Positions 8,666-18,231 are shown, numbered from the stretch's first letter. The stretch: DNA of 30,776 nt from Nocardioidaceae bacterium (GCA_013696365.1 JACCYS010000151.1:1-30776); one strand, 5' to 3'. Notes: generated by a model not told the origin, from the sequence alone. Made by a program: numbers and translations.

Positions 8666-10441
8666 TCACCATTCGGTCGGCTGTCGCGGCGCGCGAGTAC
8701 CGCTCGGCGCCACCGCATACCGTTGCAGCGCGAAGCCCATCACGTCACGGAAGACCGGTCCGGCACCAGAACCGCCACCAGCGCCGGACTTCGGGTCGTC
8801 CAACACGATGTACATCGAGAACCGGGGATCATCGGCCGGCGCGAATCCGGCGAAGGACACCACCGTTGCCGTGGCGTCGTACCCGCCGGCCTTCGAAACC
8901 CGCTGGGCGGTACCGGTCTTGCCGGAGACCCGATAGCCGGGGATGGCGGCGGCGGGAGCGGTGCCGTCTTCGGCGGTCACTGCCTCGGTCATCTGCTGCA
9001 GGGTCTTGGCCGCTCGTCGGGAGACCACCCGGTGGGACTCGGGCTCGGCTGCTGGGGTGAGGCTGCCATCGGGAGCAACGCGCCCGGACACCAGCGTTGG
9101 GGCGACATAGACGCCGTCGTTGGCCACCGTGTTGACGGCCGCCGCCATCTGTACGGCAGTGACCGACAGCCCTTGGCCGAACAAGATGTTCGCCCGGGTG
9201 ATGTCCGACCAGGTGTCCGCCGGGGCAAGAATGCCGCCGGACTCCCCCGGCAGTCCGATCCCGGTCGGCTCCCCCAAGCCGAAGCTGCGCAGGTACGGCT
9301 CGAGGTCACTGCCGCGCAGCCCCGACGCGGCCCGGATGGTGCCAAGATTGGACGACTGTGAGATGACGCCGGTCGCGGTCAGCCGGATGGGCCCGTGGTC
9401 CCACCAGTCGCCGACGGTGGCGCCATCGAAGGTCATCTCACCGGGCACCCGAAGACGGGTGCGAGCCGTCACCTGCTCGCGATCGAGCAGCGCGGCGAAG
9501 GTCATCAACTTCTGCACGCTGCCAGGCTCGTAGACGTTCTGTACCGCTCGACTACCGCGATCAGCCTCGGCAACCGTCTGCGGCTTGTTCGGGTCGACGG
9601 TGGGCCACTCGGCCAACGACAGCACCTCACCGGTACGGACGTGGGTGATGATGGCGGTGCCGGTGCTCGCCTTGGTCTCGCGGACCGCTTGCTGCAGTCT
9701 TCGCTGGGCGTACCACTGCAGGTCACGGTCCAGGGTGAGTTGCAGCCCGGTGCCCTGCTCGGGGTCATCGACGCTGTTGGGCGCCAACGGGATCTGGGCT
9801 CCGCTACCGGCGACCATGTACGTCTCGGAGCCGTCGGTGCCGCTCAGCCGTTCATCTGCCACCGCCTCAAGTCCGGCGATCCCGGTGCCGTCAATGTTGA
9901 GGAAGCCCAGCACATTGCCGGCGACATTTCCTGCCGGATAGGTGCGGAAGGGGTCCCGCTGAGCGAAGACCCCGGTGATGCCCTCGCTGGCCAGCAGCTT
10001 CAGTGCGCGCTCGGACTGCCACGTCGGCACCTGCCGCTGCAACCAGACGAAGCGGGTGTTCGGGGTGCGCAGCTGCTCGACCGTACGGAAGTAGTCCATG
10101 CCGACGACGCGGGACAGCACCGCAGCGATCTGAGGTGCGTTCTTTTCGGTCATCGACGGGTCGGCGGTGAGCGCGACCCCGTCGACACTGCTGGCCAGCT
10201 CTTCGCCGTCACGGTCGCGGATCACCCCGCGCTCGGCATGCAGCTCAACGACCCGGGTGCCCTCCTGGGTGGCCATGGAGGCGTAGGCCGAGGCGTCCAC
10301 GCCCTGTAGTTGCACCAGCCGGGCAGCGAACAACGAGAGCACGAACGTGGTCAGCACGAACACCACTCGGATCCGCACCTGCATCCGGCGGGTGCGCCGG
10401 TCAGTGGCCGTCGTACCGCGGGCACTCGGTGCCTGTGTCAT
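8666..10441 (-). CDS. ftsI: Septal peptidoglycan transpeptidase FtsI / PBP2b-type class B penicillin-binding protein
   Basis: This class B penicillin-binding protein cross-links septal peptidoglycan outside the membrane. Its 591 residues begin with a basic cytoplasmic tail and a membrane helix at about 24-45. The dimerisation domain follows (RGVIRDRDGE near 71-80). The transpeptidase domain has SVQK (308-311, nucleophile Ser308), SSN (363-365) and KTGT (508-511). No PASTA domain is present. The ATG at 10439-10441 overlaps the stop of the ftsL-like gene as ATGA. Its partners FtsW and the FtsL-like protein lie in the same operon. Confidence 0.96.
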   Translation of the reverse strand: MTQAPSARGTTATDRRTRRMQVRIRVVFVLTTFVLSLFAARLVQLQGVDASAYASMATQEGTRVVELHAERGVIRDRDGEELASSVDGVALTADPSMTEKNAPQIAAVLSRVVGMDYFRTVEQLRTPNTRFVWLQRQVPTWQSERALKLLASEGITGVFAQRDPFRTYPAGNVAGNVLGFLNIDGTGIAGLEAVADERLSGTDGSETYMVAGSGAQIPLAPNSVDDPEQGTGLQLTLDRDLQWYAQRRLQQAVRETKASTGTAIITHVRTGEVLSLAEWPTVDPNKPQTVAEADRGSRAVQNVYEPGSVQKLMTFAALLDREQVTARTRLRVPGEMTFDGATVGDWWDHGPIRLTATGVISQSSNLGTIRAASGLRGSDLEPYLRSFGLGEPTGIGLPGESGGILAPADTWSDITRANILFGQGLSVTAVQMAAAVNTVANDGVYVAPTLVSGRVAPDGSLTPAAEPESHRVVSRRAAKTLQQMTEAVTAEDGTAPAAAIPGYRVSGKTGTAQRVSKAGGYDATATVVSFAGFAPADDPRFSMYIVLDDPKSGAGGGSGAGPVFRDVMGFALQRYAVAPSGTRAPRQPTEW

Positions 10442-11127
10442 CGACCTGCGCCCTCATCTCCTGCCCCGACGCGCTGTGACTGCTGGGGTTGCTGTGACTG
10501 CTGAGGTCCATCTTGGGCTGCGGGGCGCCGCTGACCGGCCCCTGTAGCAGGCGTGTCGCGGTTGTTTCCTGCCGACGACCCGCCGGCTATACGCTCAGCA
10601 CGCCGGTCCGTTTGGCTCGGCGCTGGCGTCCGGGTCGGCTCGGCCACATCCGGTGCCGGCGGCACCCGGACCAGCTGTGGCCCGGTGCCGGCAACTGCGG
10701 CACCCGGCTCGCCCAGCACCTGCCCGTCGGCCAGTTGGACGAAGCCGGGCGAGGTCACCGGCACCATGCCGAGCCCGGCTGCCTGGGAGGCGAGGCGATC
10801 CGGCGAACGCAGCCGCTCCACCTGCAGATCGAGCACCTGGCTGCGGACGTCCAGGGTGGCGGCGCGGGTACGCAGCTCCTCCAACTCGAACGCCGAGCGC
10901 TGCATGGCGGTGTTCAGCAGCAGCAGCCCCACCAGACCACCGGCCAGCACGAGTACGAGCATGGTGACGAACGACCCGCTGCGGGTGCTCGGTTGCGGCG
11001 GGGTGACCGCCCGCAACCGAGGTCTGGGGGCCGGCCGGGCCGGCGGGCGCAGCCGTGGGGAGATCCGCTCCTGGGTCACCCGCGAGCCGCGGGAGCCGCC
11101 GGGTGAACCGCGCAACGCGGTGCTCAT
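10438..11127 (-). CDS. FtsL-like bitopic division protein with long proline/glutamine-rich tail
   Basis: The position between rsmH and ftsI is that of ftsL. The 229-residue protein has a cytoplasmic Arg/Pro-rich segment of about 50 residues, one membrane helix (about 53-72) and a coiled-coil region (76-115) that contains RSPDRLASQAAGLGMV, the usual septum-formation-initiator ending. About 100 further residues are low complexity: Pro/Thr/Ala-rich, then Gln/Ser-rich. FtsL in other bacteria links FtsB/FtsQ and activates FtsWI. The assignment rests on topology and position, because FtsL sequences diverge quickly. Both ends overlap their neighbours as ATGA. Confidence 0.82.
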   Translation of the reverse strand: MSTALRGSPGGSRGSRVTQERISPRLRPPARPAPRPRLRAVTPPQPSTRSGSFVTMLVLVLAGGLVGLLLLNTAMQRSAFELEELRTRAATLDVRSQVLDLQVERLRSPDRLASQAAGLGMVPVTSPGFVQLADGQVLGEPGAAVAGTGPQLVRVPPAPDVAEPTRTPAPSQTDRRAERIAGGSSAGNNRDTPATGAGQRRPAAQDGPQQSQQPQQSQRVGAGDEGAGR

Positions 11128-12074
11128 GCTGCCTCCCTGATCCGTTCGACCGCTCGCAGCCGGACCGACCGGGCTCGCGGGTTGGCTGCCACCTCGTCCT
11201 CGCCCGCCCGCTCCGCACCTCGGGTCAACAGCCGCAGCTGTGGCTGGCGACTGGTGGGCACCACTGGGAAGTCATCGGGCACGTCTGCCCGCGCACCGCT
11301 CGCGAACGCCCGCTTGACCATGCGGTCCTCTAGCGAGTGGTAGGCCAGCACCACCACCCGGCCATGCAGCAGCGTCAGGTCCAGCGCCGCCGGCAGCGCG
11401 AGACTCAGCGCGGTCAACTCGTCGTTGACGGCGATCCGCAGGGCCTGGAAGGTGCGCTTGGCCGGGTTACCGCCGGTGCGACGGGTGGCCGCCGGGATGG
11501 CGTCGCGCACCAGGTCGACCAGCCGTGCGCTGCTGCTGAACGGCTGCTCGGCGCGAGCACGCACAACCGATGAGGCGATCCGGGCGGCGAAGCGCTCCTC
11601 GCCGTACGTCCGCAGGATCCGAGCAAGCTCACGCTGGTCTGCGGTGTTCAGCAGGTCGGCGGCGGTCCGACCGGTGCTGGGATCCATCCGCATGTCCAGC
11701 GGCGCATCATGCGCATAAGAGAATCCGCGATCCGCTCGGTCGAGCTGCACCGAGGACACACCCAGGTCGAACAGGACAGCATCCGCGCCGTCCGACACCA
11801 CCTCAGTGATCGAGTCGTAGACGGCGTGCACCAGCCGCACCCGGTCACCGAAGCGGGTCAGCCGCTCTCGGGCGAGCCCCAGCACCATCGGATCCCGGTC
11901 AAGCCCCACGACCCGGGCCTGCGGGCACCGGTCGAGAAGCGCGGCGGTATGCCCGGCCAAACCAAGTGTGGCATCGACGAGGACCGCGTTCGGGTGGTCG
12001 AGCGCGGGGGCGAGCAGACCCACCACCCGCTCGACCAGCACTGGCAGGTGGCCGGCGTCGGCGACTTTCGGCAT
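11124..12074 (-). CDS. rsmH: 16S rRNA (cytosine1402-N4)-methyltransferase RsmH (MraW)
   Basis: RsmH methylates N4 of C1402 in the ribosomal P site. The 316-residue protein opens with GHLPVLVERVV, then the SAM-binding DATLGLAGHTAALL (about 34-47) and GLDRDP (57-62). FDLGVSSVQLDRADRGFSY, AFQALRIAVNDEL and VLAYHSLEDRMVKR follow, all strong family marks. The ATG at 12072-12074 lies eight bases after the stop of a 48-codon gene and lacks a strong ribosome site, which suggests translational coupling. The stop overlaps the ftsL-like gene. Confidence 0.96.
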   Translation of the reverse strand: MPKVADAGHLPVLVERVVGLLAPALDHPNAVLVDATLGLAGHTAALLDRCPQARVVGLDRDPMVLGLARERLTRFGDRVRLVHAVYDSITEVVSDGADAVLFDLGVSSVQLDRADRGFSYAHDAPLDMRMDPSTGRTAADLLNTADQRELARILRTYGEERFAARIASSVVRARAEQPFSSSARLVDLVRDAIPAATRRTGGNPAKRTFQALRIAVNDELTALSLALPAALDLTLLHGRVVVLAYHSLEDRMVKRAFASGARADVPDDFPVVPTSRQPQLRLLTRGAERAGEDEVAANPRARSVRLRAVERIREAA

Positions 12075-12082
12075 GGCCGAGC

Positions 12083-12229
12083 TCAGCCGGCCAGTCGGAC
12101 GAGCAGCAGAAGTGCCATCGCGACGGCGGTGGAGGCCAGCCCGGAGAAGGCCATCACCATTGCTCCGTCGCGGACGTCCTCCCGGATCCGTCGCTGCGAC
12201 GGTGTGTCTCGGCTGGGCGATGCGCTCAT
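12083..12229 (-). CDS. Predicted 48-residue single-pass membrane protein between mraZ and rsmH
   Basis: I do not recognise a named family. The frame runs from ATG at 12227-12229 to TGA at 12083-12085. It is preceded by GAAGGG eight bases upstream of the start. The first 22 residues are polar and charged (SPSRDT, QRRIREDVRDG). Residues 24-46 form one hydrophobic helix rich in Ala and Leu and end in VRLAG. Third codon positions are mostly G or C, as in neighbouring genes. It ends eight bases before rsmH. Its place in the dcw leader suggests a small accessory division or cell wall factor, but that is inference from position only. Confidence 0.7.
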   Translation of the reverse strand: MSASPSRDTPSQRRIREDVRDGAMVMAFSGLASTAVAMALLLLVRLAG

Positions 12230-12330
12230 TGTCTCGACCCTTCTGCGTCGCGGCGAGCAAATTCAGCTGGGTATGTGCTGGTCAGGTCGCTCGTAGGGCC
12301 AGGTCTTCGCCCGCCGCCTCAGACATGCCG

Positions 12331-12356
12331 GCTGGCACCGGGGAAGGTGCGCCAGC
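12331..12356 (-). other. Hairpin in the 182-base gap between mraZ and the small membrane gene
   Basis: On the coding (minus) strand GCTGGCGCACC pairs with GGTGCCAGC around a TTCCCC loop. This gives nine base pairs with a two-base bulge. No T-run follows, so it is not a standard terminator. It could be an attenuator, a processing site or chance. Part of the sequence repeats at 12355-12370. The remainder of the gap (12230-12411) shows nothing else I can support. Confidence 0.4.
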
Positions 12357-12411
12357 TGGCACAGAAGGTGGGCGAAGGCCTCGTCACACGAGCGGCGAGA
12401 GGCGCAGTGGC

Positions 12412-12843
12412 TCAGATCACACCGGGGACCACCTCGTCCTCTAGCTCGGAGAATGCCTGCTCCTGCGCGGCCATGAACTGCGTCCAGGCGGCGGTGTCCC
12501 AGACCTCGATCCGCGCATTGGCGCCGATGACCGTGCAGTCACGCTCGAGACTGGCGTAGGTGCGCAGCCCCGGCGGGATCGTGACCCGTCCCTGCTTGTC
12601 CGGCACCTCGTCGGTAGCGCCGGAATAGAAGACCCGCAGAAAGTCGCGAGTGCGCTTGTCCGTCACCGGCGCCACGGCCAGCCGCTCGGTGGTGTGCGCG
12701 AAGTCCGCCCGCGGGAAGACGTACAGGCACCGGTCCTGTCCCTTCGTCATCACCAACCCCTCCCGCAGCGCCTCGCGGAACCTGGCCGGCAATGTCAGCC
12801 GGCCCTTGTCGTCCAGGCGGGGGGTGTGCGTGCCGAAGAACAT
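12412..12843 (-). CDS. mraZ: Transcriptional regulator MraZ
   Basis: MraZ is a ring-forming DNA-binding protein that represses its own dcw operon. The 143 residues match the usual length. Two SpoVT/AbrB-like half-domains are visible: THTPRLDDKGRLTLPARFRE (about 5-24) and DEVPDKQGRVTIPPGLR (about 80-96). The ATG at 12841-12843 has AGGTGG just upstream. A much longer frame extends upstream, but it crosses the promoter and runs antisense to the MoxR gene, so it is rejected. It is the first gene of the minus-strand dcw transcript. Confidence 0.96.
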   Translation of the reverse strand: MFFGTHTPRLDDKGRLTLPARFREALREGLVMTKGQDRCLYVFPRADFAHTTERLAVAPVTDKRTRDFLRVFYSGATDEVPDKQGRVTIPPGLRTYASLERDCTVIGANARIEVWDTAAWTQFMAAQEQAFSELEDEVVPGVI

Positions 12844-12860
12844 GCCACCACCTCCCGTGT

Positions 12861-12900
12861 GAATCACCACTTTCCCCCACTGTACTCCACCTTCCCCCAC
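12861..12900 (-). promoter_or_regulatory. MraZ operator: four direct GTGG repeats at 10-bp period
   Basis: On the minus strand four 10-base units follow each other, each beginning GTGG: GTGGGGGAAG, GTGGAGTACA, GTGGGGGAAA and GTGGTGATTC. Repeated TGGG/GTGG boxes one helical turn apart upstream of mraZ are the known target of MraZ. They end 18 bases before the mraZ start codon, so autoregulation is likely. Confidence 0.85.
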
Positions 12901-12906
12901 CGTCAA
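12879..12906 (-). promoter_or_regulatory. Predicted promoter of the mraZ/dcw operon
   Basis: On the minus strand a -35 box TTGACG (12901-12906) and a -10 box TACAGT (12879-12884) stand 16 bases apart. The spacer and the -10 box are made of the MraZ repeats, so bound MraZ would block RNA polymerase directly. The predicted start gives a leader of about 30 bases. Confidence 0.65.
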
Positions 12907-13086
12907 CCGAATCGCCGCTGCGTACAGGGGCTTCTGCCAGCCCGTACGCTGGCGACACAACGCCCGCCGCCCCGAGGTGGCCGGCAGATTGAGACACGGC
13001 GGTTCCGGTGGTCCGGCTGTGTGCTCGTGCGAAAATGCAGGCGAGAGACGTCTGCGCGGCGGTGTGCCGTCAGCTGAGGAGGTCCG

Positions 13087-14102
<1,016 letters not shown>

Positions 14103-14106
<4 letters not shown>

Positions 14107-15434
14107 GCCGGGTGCGTGAGGCGCTGGCGGCGCTCACCACCCGGGGGCGGGCGTTTCTCGCCGCTGGCGGTGCCACCGTGGTCTGCTCAGTGCTGCTCGG
14201 CTACGACGCGCTGCTGCGGGTCGGCATCTTGGCCGCTGCGGTGCCGTTGCTCACCGCAGCGTTGGCGAGCCGCGCTCGTTACCGACTGCGCGCCGACCGG
14301 GTCATCGCACCGGGGCGGGTTGCGGTCGGTGAGGTGGCGACGGTCACGCTCGGGCTTGTCAATGAGGGCCGGATGCCCACCGGGCTGCTGTTGCTCGAGG
14401 ACCGGGTGCCGTATGCGCTCGGCACCCGACCGCGTTTCGTCGTGGACCACATGGGCAGGCACTGGTCGCGAGAGGTGAGCTATCCGGTGCGCTCCGACGC
14501 CCGCGGGCACTTCGACGTCGGCCCGTTGTCGGTGCGGGTGAGCGACCCCTTCGGCATGATCGAGTTGATCCGTACGTTCAGCGCCACCAGCCACCTGGTG
14601 GTCACCCCCACCGTGCACCGGCTGGCGCCGGTGCGTGCGGTCAGCGACTCGACGGGGGCCGGTGATCGGCGGCCGCGCGCCTTCAGCGTCGGCAGCGCCG
14701 AAGATGTGACGGTTCGCGACTATCGGCAAGGCGACGATCTGCGACGTGTGCACTGGCGCAGCACGGCGCGGACCGGTGAGCTGATGGTGCGACGCGAGGA
14801 GCAACCCTGGCAGAGCCGCGCCACCGTGCTGCTGGACGCCAGGACGGTGGCGCATCGGGGCAACGGGCCTGGGTCGTCACTGGAGTGGGCCGTGTCGGCG
14901 ACCGCATCGGTGTCGGTGCATCTGGCCCAGGCCGGCATGTCGGTGCGCCTCATCACTGACCGCGCGGATGCGGAGGCGTCGACCTGGCACGACCATCCCG
15001 CCAGCCCACTGGCCCAGACCGGCCCGGTGCTCGACCAGCTGGCGGCATTGCAGGCCTCGCCGCAGCATCGGCTCGAGAATGCGGTCCAGGCGATCAGCCA
15101 ACAGCCGGGGTTGCTGGTCGCCGTGCTCGGCCACCTCAACGACCACGATGTGTCCGAGCTGTCTCGTGGCCTCGCGCCGGGCCGCCGCAAGCTTGCGGTG
15201 TTGGTCGACAGCGATGACTGGCACGGCAGCGGGACAGAGCCGGAGGCCGGCTCGGCCCGGTCCCGCACACCTGAGGTGATGCTGCAGGCGACCATGCTGA
15301 GCCGTGGCGGTTGGGCGGTGGTGGTCGCAGGCGCCGGTGACACTGTCCCTGCGGCCTGGGAGCGGCTCGGCGCCCAGCTGCACAGCCGTGGGGGTCACCT
15401 GCAGGTTGATGGCGAGGCGGTGGGTGGACGGTGA
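14103..15434 (+). CDS. DUF58 domain-containing membrane-anchored protein
   Basis: Function is not known precisely; DUF58 proteins accompany MoxR ATPases and membrane transglutaminases. The 443-residue protein has two hydrophobic segments at about 17-53, a beta-rich middle region, and the DUF58 signature DVTVRDYRQGDDLRRVHW (201-218) followed by STARTGELMVR. A VWA-like domain may follow from about 240. The TTG at 14103 overlaps the moxR stop as TTGA; a GTG at 14112 is an equally possible start. Its 3' end overlaps the next gene as GTGA, which points to a three-protein complex. Confidence 0.88.
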
Positions 15435-17812
15435 CCGAGTCGTGGTCGAGTCTTGCCAAGCTGGCGCTGTGGGCCTGGCTGGCGTCGGTTGCCGCCGCAG
15501 CCAGTCTGGCCCCGCTGGTCACCCCGATCAGCTTCCTCGTCACCGGCGGCGTCGCCGGGCTCATCGTTGCCGCCGTCGGGGCAGCCAGCCGCCGACTGCA
15601 GCTGCCGGTTGCAGTGGTGCTGATCGCGCAACTGTTCGCGCTCTTGATCTGGGCGACCGTGTCGTACGCGTCCGAGGTTGCGTGGGCGGGAGTGGTCCCG
15701 ACCCGCGAGTCGATGGCGGCGCTGATTGACGTGGTGGTGTCGGCACTGGCGACCGCCCAGGAGTACGCGCCGCCAGCACCCGCCACCGACGCGGTCGCCG
15801 CATCCCTGGCCTTCGTGGTCGGCGCGGTCGCACTGGTGGTGGATCTCGTCGCGGTCTCCTGGCGGCGGCCCGCCCTGGTGGGGTTGGTTTTCCTCGGCAT
15901 CTATATGACGCCCGTGTCGCTGCTGGCCGGCGAGGTGCCAGTGCTCGCCTTCGCCCCTGGCGCGCTTGCCTTCGTGTTTCTGCTTGCCGCTGAGCAGCGG
16001 GACCGGGTCACCCATTGGGGCCGGCAAATCAGCATCAGCGGGGCGCTGCTCAGCGCACGGGACCGGCAGCCGGTGGCGGTGTCCACGCTGGTCGAATCAG
16101 GTCGACGGGTCGGCTTCGGTGCGGTTGCGCTCGCGGTGGTACTGCCGCTGCTGATCCCCACGCTGCCTCGGACGTTCCTGGCCGATGGTCCGCTCACCGC
16201 TGACGGCGCTGGCGGTGGCGGAGACGGCACCGTCGACCTGGAGAACCCGTTGCTCGATCTGCGCCGCAATCTCGGCGAGCGGACCGACGATGTGCTGGTC
16301 ACCATGACCACCAACGGCGATGTCCCCCGGTACCTTCGCATCGCTTCGCTGGACACGTTCACCGACGACTCGTGGAAGCCAAGCGAACGCACCGAGGAGA
16401 CGGCCACGTCGTTGTCGCAGGTGCCGGACCCTCCGCCGGGCTTGCTCACGCCGGTCGAGCGAGACCGGGTCGCGTCCCGGATAACCGTCAGCTCCCGGTT
16501 CAACACCACGTGGCTCCCCACGCTCTACCCGGTCACCAGCGCCGAAGCCGCCGGTGACTGGAGTGTGGACGCCGCCGAACTGGACATCTCTGCCCGCTCC
16601 GACGACCTGAACGCTGCCGGGCTCAGCTACGACACGGTGTCCACCCTGGTGTTGCCGACGGCCAGCGAGCTCACCGCCACCGGGCCGCCCAGCGCGAACA
16701 TGGAGCCGTATCTCGACCTTCCGGCCGACATGCCGCCGGCGATCGCTGACCTCGCGGATTCTGTGACGGCGCGTCAACCGTCGCGCTACGAGGAGGCAGA
16801 AGCGCTGCAGAACTGGTTCCGGACCGAGGGTGGCTTCGAGTACTCGCTGGAACCGGGGCCCGGTGACGGTCTCGAGACCATCGAGAACTTCTTGACCGAG
16901 CAGCGTCGCGGTTACTGCGAGCAGTACGCCGCGTCGATGGCCCTGATGGCTCGCAGCCTGGGAATCCCTGCGCGGGTCGCGGTGGGTTTTCTGCGTCCCG
17001 AGCTGGCCGGGGAGGGCCGCTGGGAGTTCCAGGGGCTGGATATGCACGCCTGGCCGGAGCTGTACTTCGAAGGCGTCGGCTGGGTCCTGTTCGAGCCCAC
17101 CCCGGCCGTACGCACCGGCGCGGCCCCCGATCGCGGGACCGGGCCGGGGGTGGCGGAGACCACCGCCAACACCGGTCGAACGCTGACCACTCGTGATCGC
17201 CCGCAAGACGAGGTCACGGTGCCGCCGGCTGACGCCGGCTCCACCGACGGGGGCGCTTCCAGTGGCTACGGACAGCGGCTGGTGTGGGGTGCCGGTGTAC
17301 TGCTGCTTGCGGTCGTAACGCTGGCCGCACCTCGGACAGCCCGCGCCGCACGGCGCGCACGGCGATGGCGACGAGCAGGCCCTGCCGCAGATCGGGCCGC
17401 AGATCCCACCGCCGAGGTCGCCTGGGTCGAGCTGACCGACACGAGCGCGGACCTCGGGGTGCCGGTGGACCAGCGGTCAACGCTGCGCACCTCAGGCCGC
17501 GAGCTGCGGTCACTGCTGCACGAGGACGCGGGGGCGGTCGCGGCGCTGAACCGGCTGGTCATCGATGTCGAGCGGTCCCGCTTCGCACCGGCCGCCGGTG
17601 CGGCACCCCGCTCGGCGACCGCATCGCGGCGAGACGTGGACGAGGTGACGGACCGACTGGCGGCTGGTCGGACGTCATGGCAGCGCCGACGCAGCGTGTG
17701 GCTGCCGATCTCGCTGCTCCCGCGCCATGGGTGGCACACAGCACGCGGCGGCGACGGACCCAGGTTGTTGCGGACCGAGGAGCCCAGTACCGAGCAGTCC
17801 AGTGCGGGCTGA
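15431..17812 (+). CDS. Multi-pass membrane transglutaminase-like protein (DUF3488/TgpA type)
   Basis: The 793-residue protein starts with about six membrane helices (up to residue 250), as in DUF3488/TgpA proteins. An extracytoplasmic transglutaminase-like core follows with RRGYCEQYAASMALMARSLG (Cys496), DMHAWPELYFEG (His539) and WVLFEPTP, which probably supplies the acidic third residue (Glu555). A low-complexity linker and one further helix (about 617-633) precede a cytoplasmic C-terminal region with a DUF4129-like RLVIDVERSRFAP. The catalytic residues look intact; the substrate is unknown. The GTG start overlaps DUF58 as GTGA. It ends 11 bases from the convergent DUF3040 gene. Confidence 0.9.
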   Translation: MTESWSSLAKLALWAWLASVAAAASLAPLVTPISFLVTGGVAGLIVAAVGAASRRLQLPVAVVLIAQLFALLIWATVSYASEVAWAGVVPTRESMAALIDVVVSALATAQEYAPPAPATDAVAASLAFVVGAVALVVDLVAVSWRRPALVGLVFLGIYMTPVSLLAGEVPVLAFAPGALAFVFLLAAEQRDRVTHWGRQISISGALLSARDRQPVAVSTLVESGRRVGFGAVALAVVLPLLIPTLPRTFLADGPLTADGAGGGGDGTVDLENPLLDLRRNLGERTDDVLVTMTTNGDVPRYLRIASLDTFTDDSWKPSERTEETATSLSQVPDPPPGLLTPVERDRVASRITVSSRFNTTWLPTLYPVTSAEAAGDWSVDAAELDISARSDDLNAAGLSYDTVSTLVLPTASELTATGPPSANMEPYLDLPADMPPAIADLADSVTARQPSRYEEAEALQNWFRTEGGFEYSLEPGPGDGLETIENFLTEQRRGYCEQYAASMALMARSLGIPARVAVGFLRPELAGEGRWEFQGLDMHAWPELYFEGVGWVLFEPTPAVRTGAAPDRGTGPGVAETTANTGRTLTTRDRPQDEVTVPPADAGSTDGGASSGYGQRLVWGAGVLLLAVVTLAAPRTARAARRARRWRRAGPAADRAADPTAEVAWVELTDTSADLGVPVDQRSTLRTSGRELRSLLHEDAGAVAALNRLVIDVERSRFAPAAGAAPRSATASRRDVDEVTDRLAAGRTSWQRRRSVWLPISLLPRHGWHTARGGDGPRLLRTEEPSTEQSSAG

Positions 17813-17817
17813 TGGAC

Positions 17818-17836
17818 GGGCGGTCAGTTGCCGCCC
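17818..17836. terminator. Small inverted repeat between convergent genes, possible terminator
   Basis: GGGCGG and CCGCCC form a six-base-pair stem around a seven-base loop that holds the stop codon of the DUF3040 gene. There is no T-run on either strand. It is the only structure seen in the 11-base convergent gap, so it may serve as a weak two-way terminator, but chance is possible in such GC-rich DNA. Confidence 0.3.
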
Positions 17837-18228
17837 TCGTCGCGGCGGCGGCGCCAACGTTCCTCCATGCGGTCCATGAAGGACGCCTGCCGTGGCGATC
17901 GGGCGCTGGCGCGGGGCTGCTGCCCGCTGGGCTCTGCCGGCTCGTCGGCGCCGACCTCGCCGCCTTGGCGCCACGACGTGGCAAAAAAGTAGGCGCCAGC
18001 CAGCATCATGCAGAAGCCGACAACACCGACGACGGTCAGCTCGAGCACGACACCGAACATCAGCACCCCGACCCCGGCGACGAAGGCCAGCGCGGACACG
18101 ATTGCCGTACGACGTAGGCGCGCACGCAGGTTGGAGCCGCGCAGGGCAGAGGCGAACTTGGGATCCTCGGTGGCGAGCGCGTGCTCCATCTGTTCGAGCA
18201 GACGCTGCTCCTCTTCGGAGAGTGGCAC
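17824..18228 (-). CDS. DUF3040 domain-containing small membrane protein
   Basis: DUF3040 proteins are common near mraZ in actinobacteria (for example Rv2169c in M. tuberculosis); their function is unknown. The 134-residue protein begins PLSEEEQRLLEQMEHAL, the family signature, followed by DPKFASALR. Two membrane helices lie at about 42-60 and 62-82, and the tail is polar and basic, ending RRRRDEGGN. The GTG start at 18226-18228 has GGAGGA six bases upstream. It follows dinB on the same strand after 166 bases and may be partly on its own promoter. Confidence 0.88.
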   Translation of the reverse strand: MPLSEEEQRLLEQMEHALATEDPKFASALRGSNLRARLRRTAIVSALAFVAGVGVLMFGVVLELTVVGVVGFCMMLAGAYFFATSWRQGGEVGADEPAEPSGQQPRASARSPRQASFMDRMEERWRRRRDEGGN

Positions 18229-18231
18229 TGT

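Noticed and set aside
12901..13086. Promoter for the MoxR unit in the divergent gap
   Set aside because: TTGAGA and TACGCT elements were seen but without a matching partner at proper spacing, so no promoter is called.
16097..17206. Minus-strand frame of 369 codons within the transglutaminase gene
   Set aside because: Antisense shadow with no recognisable domain and no ribosome site.
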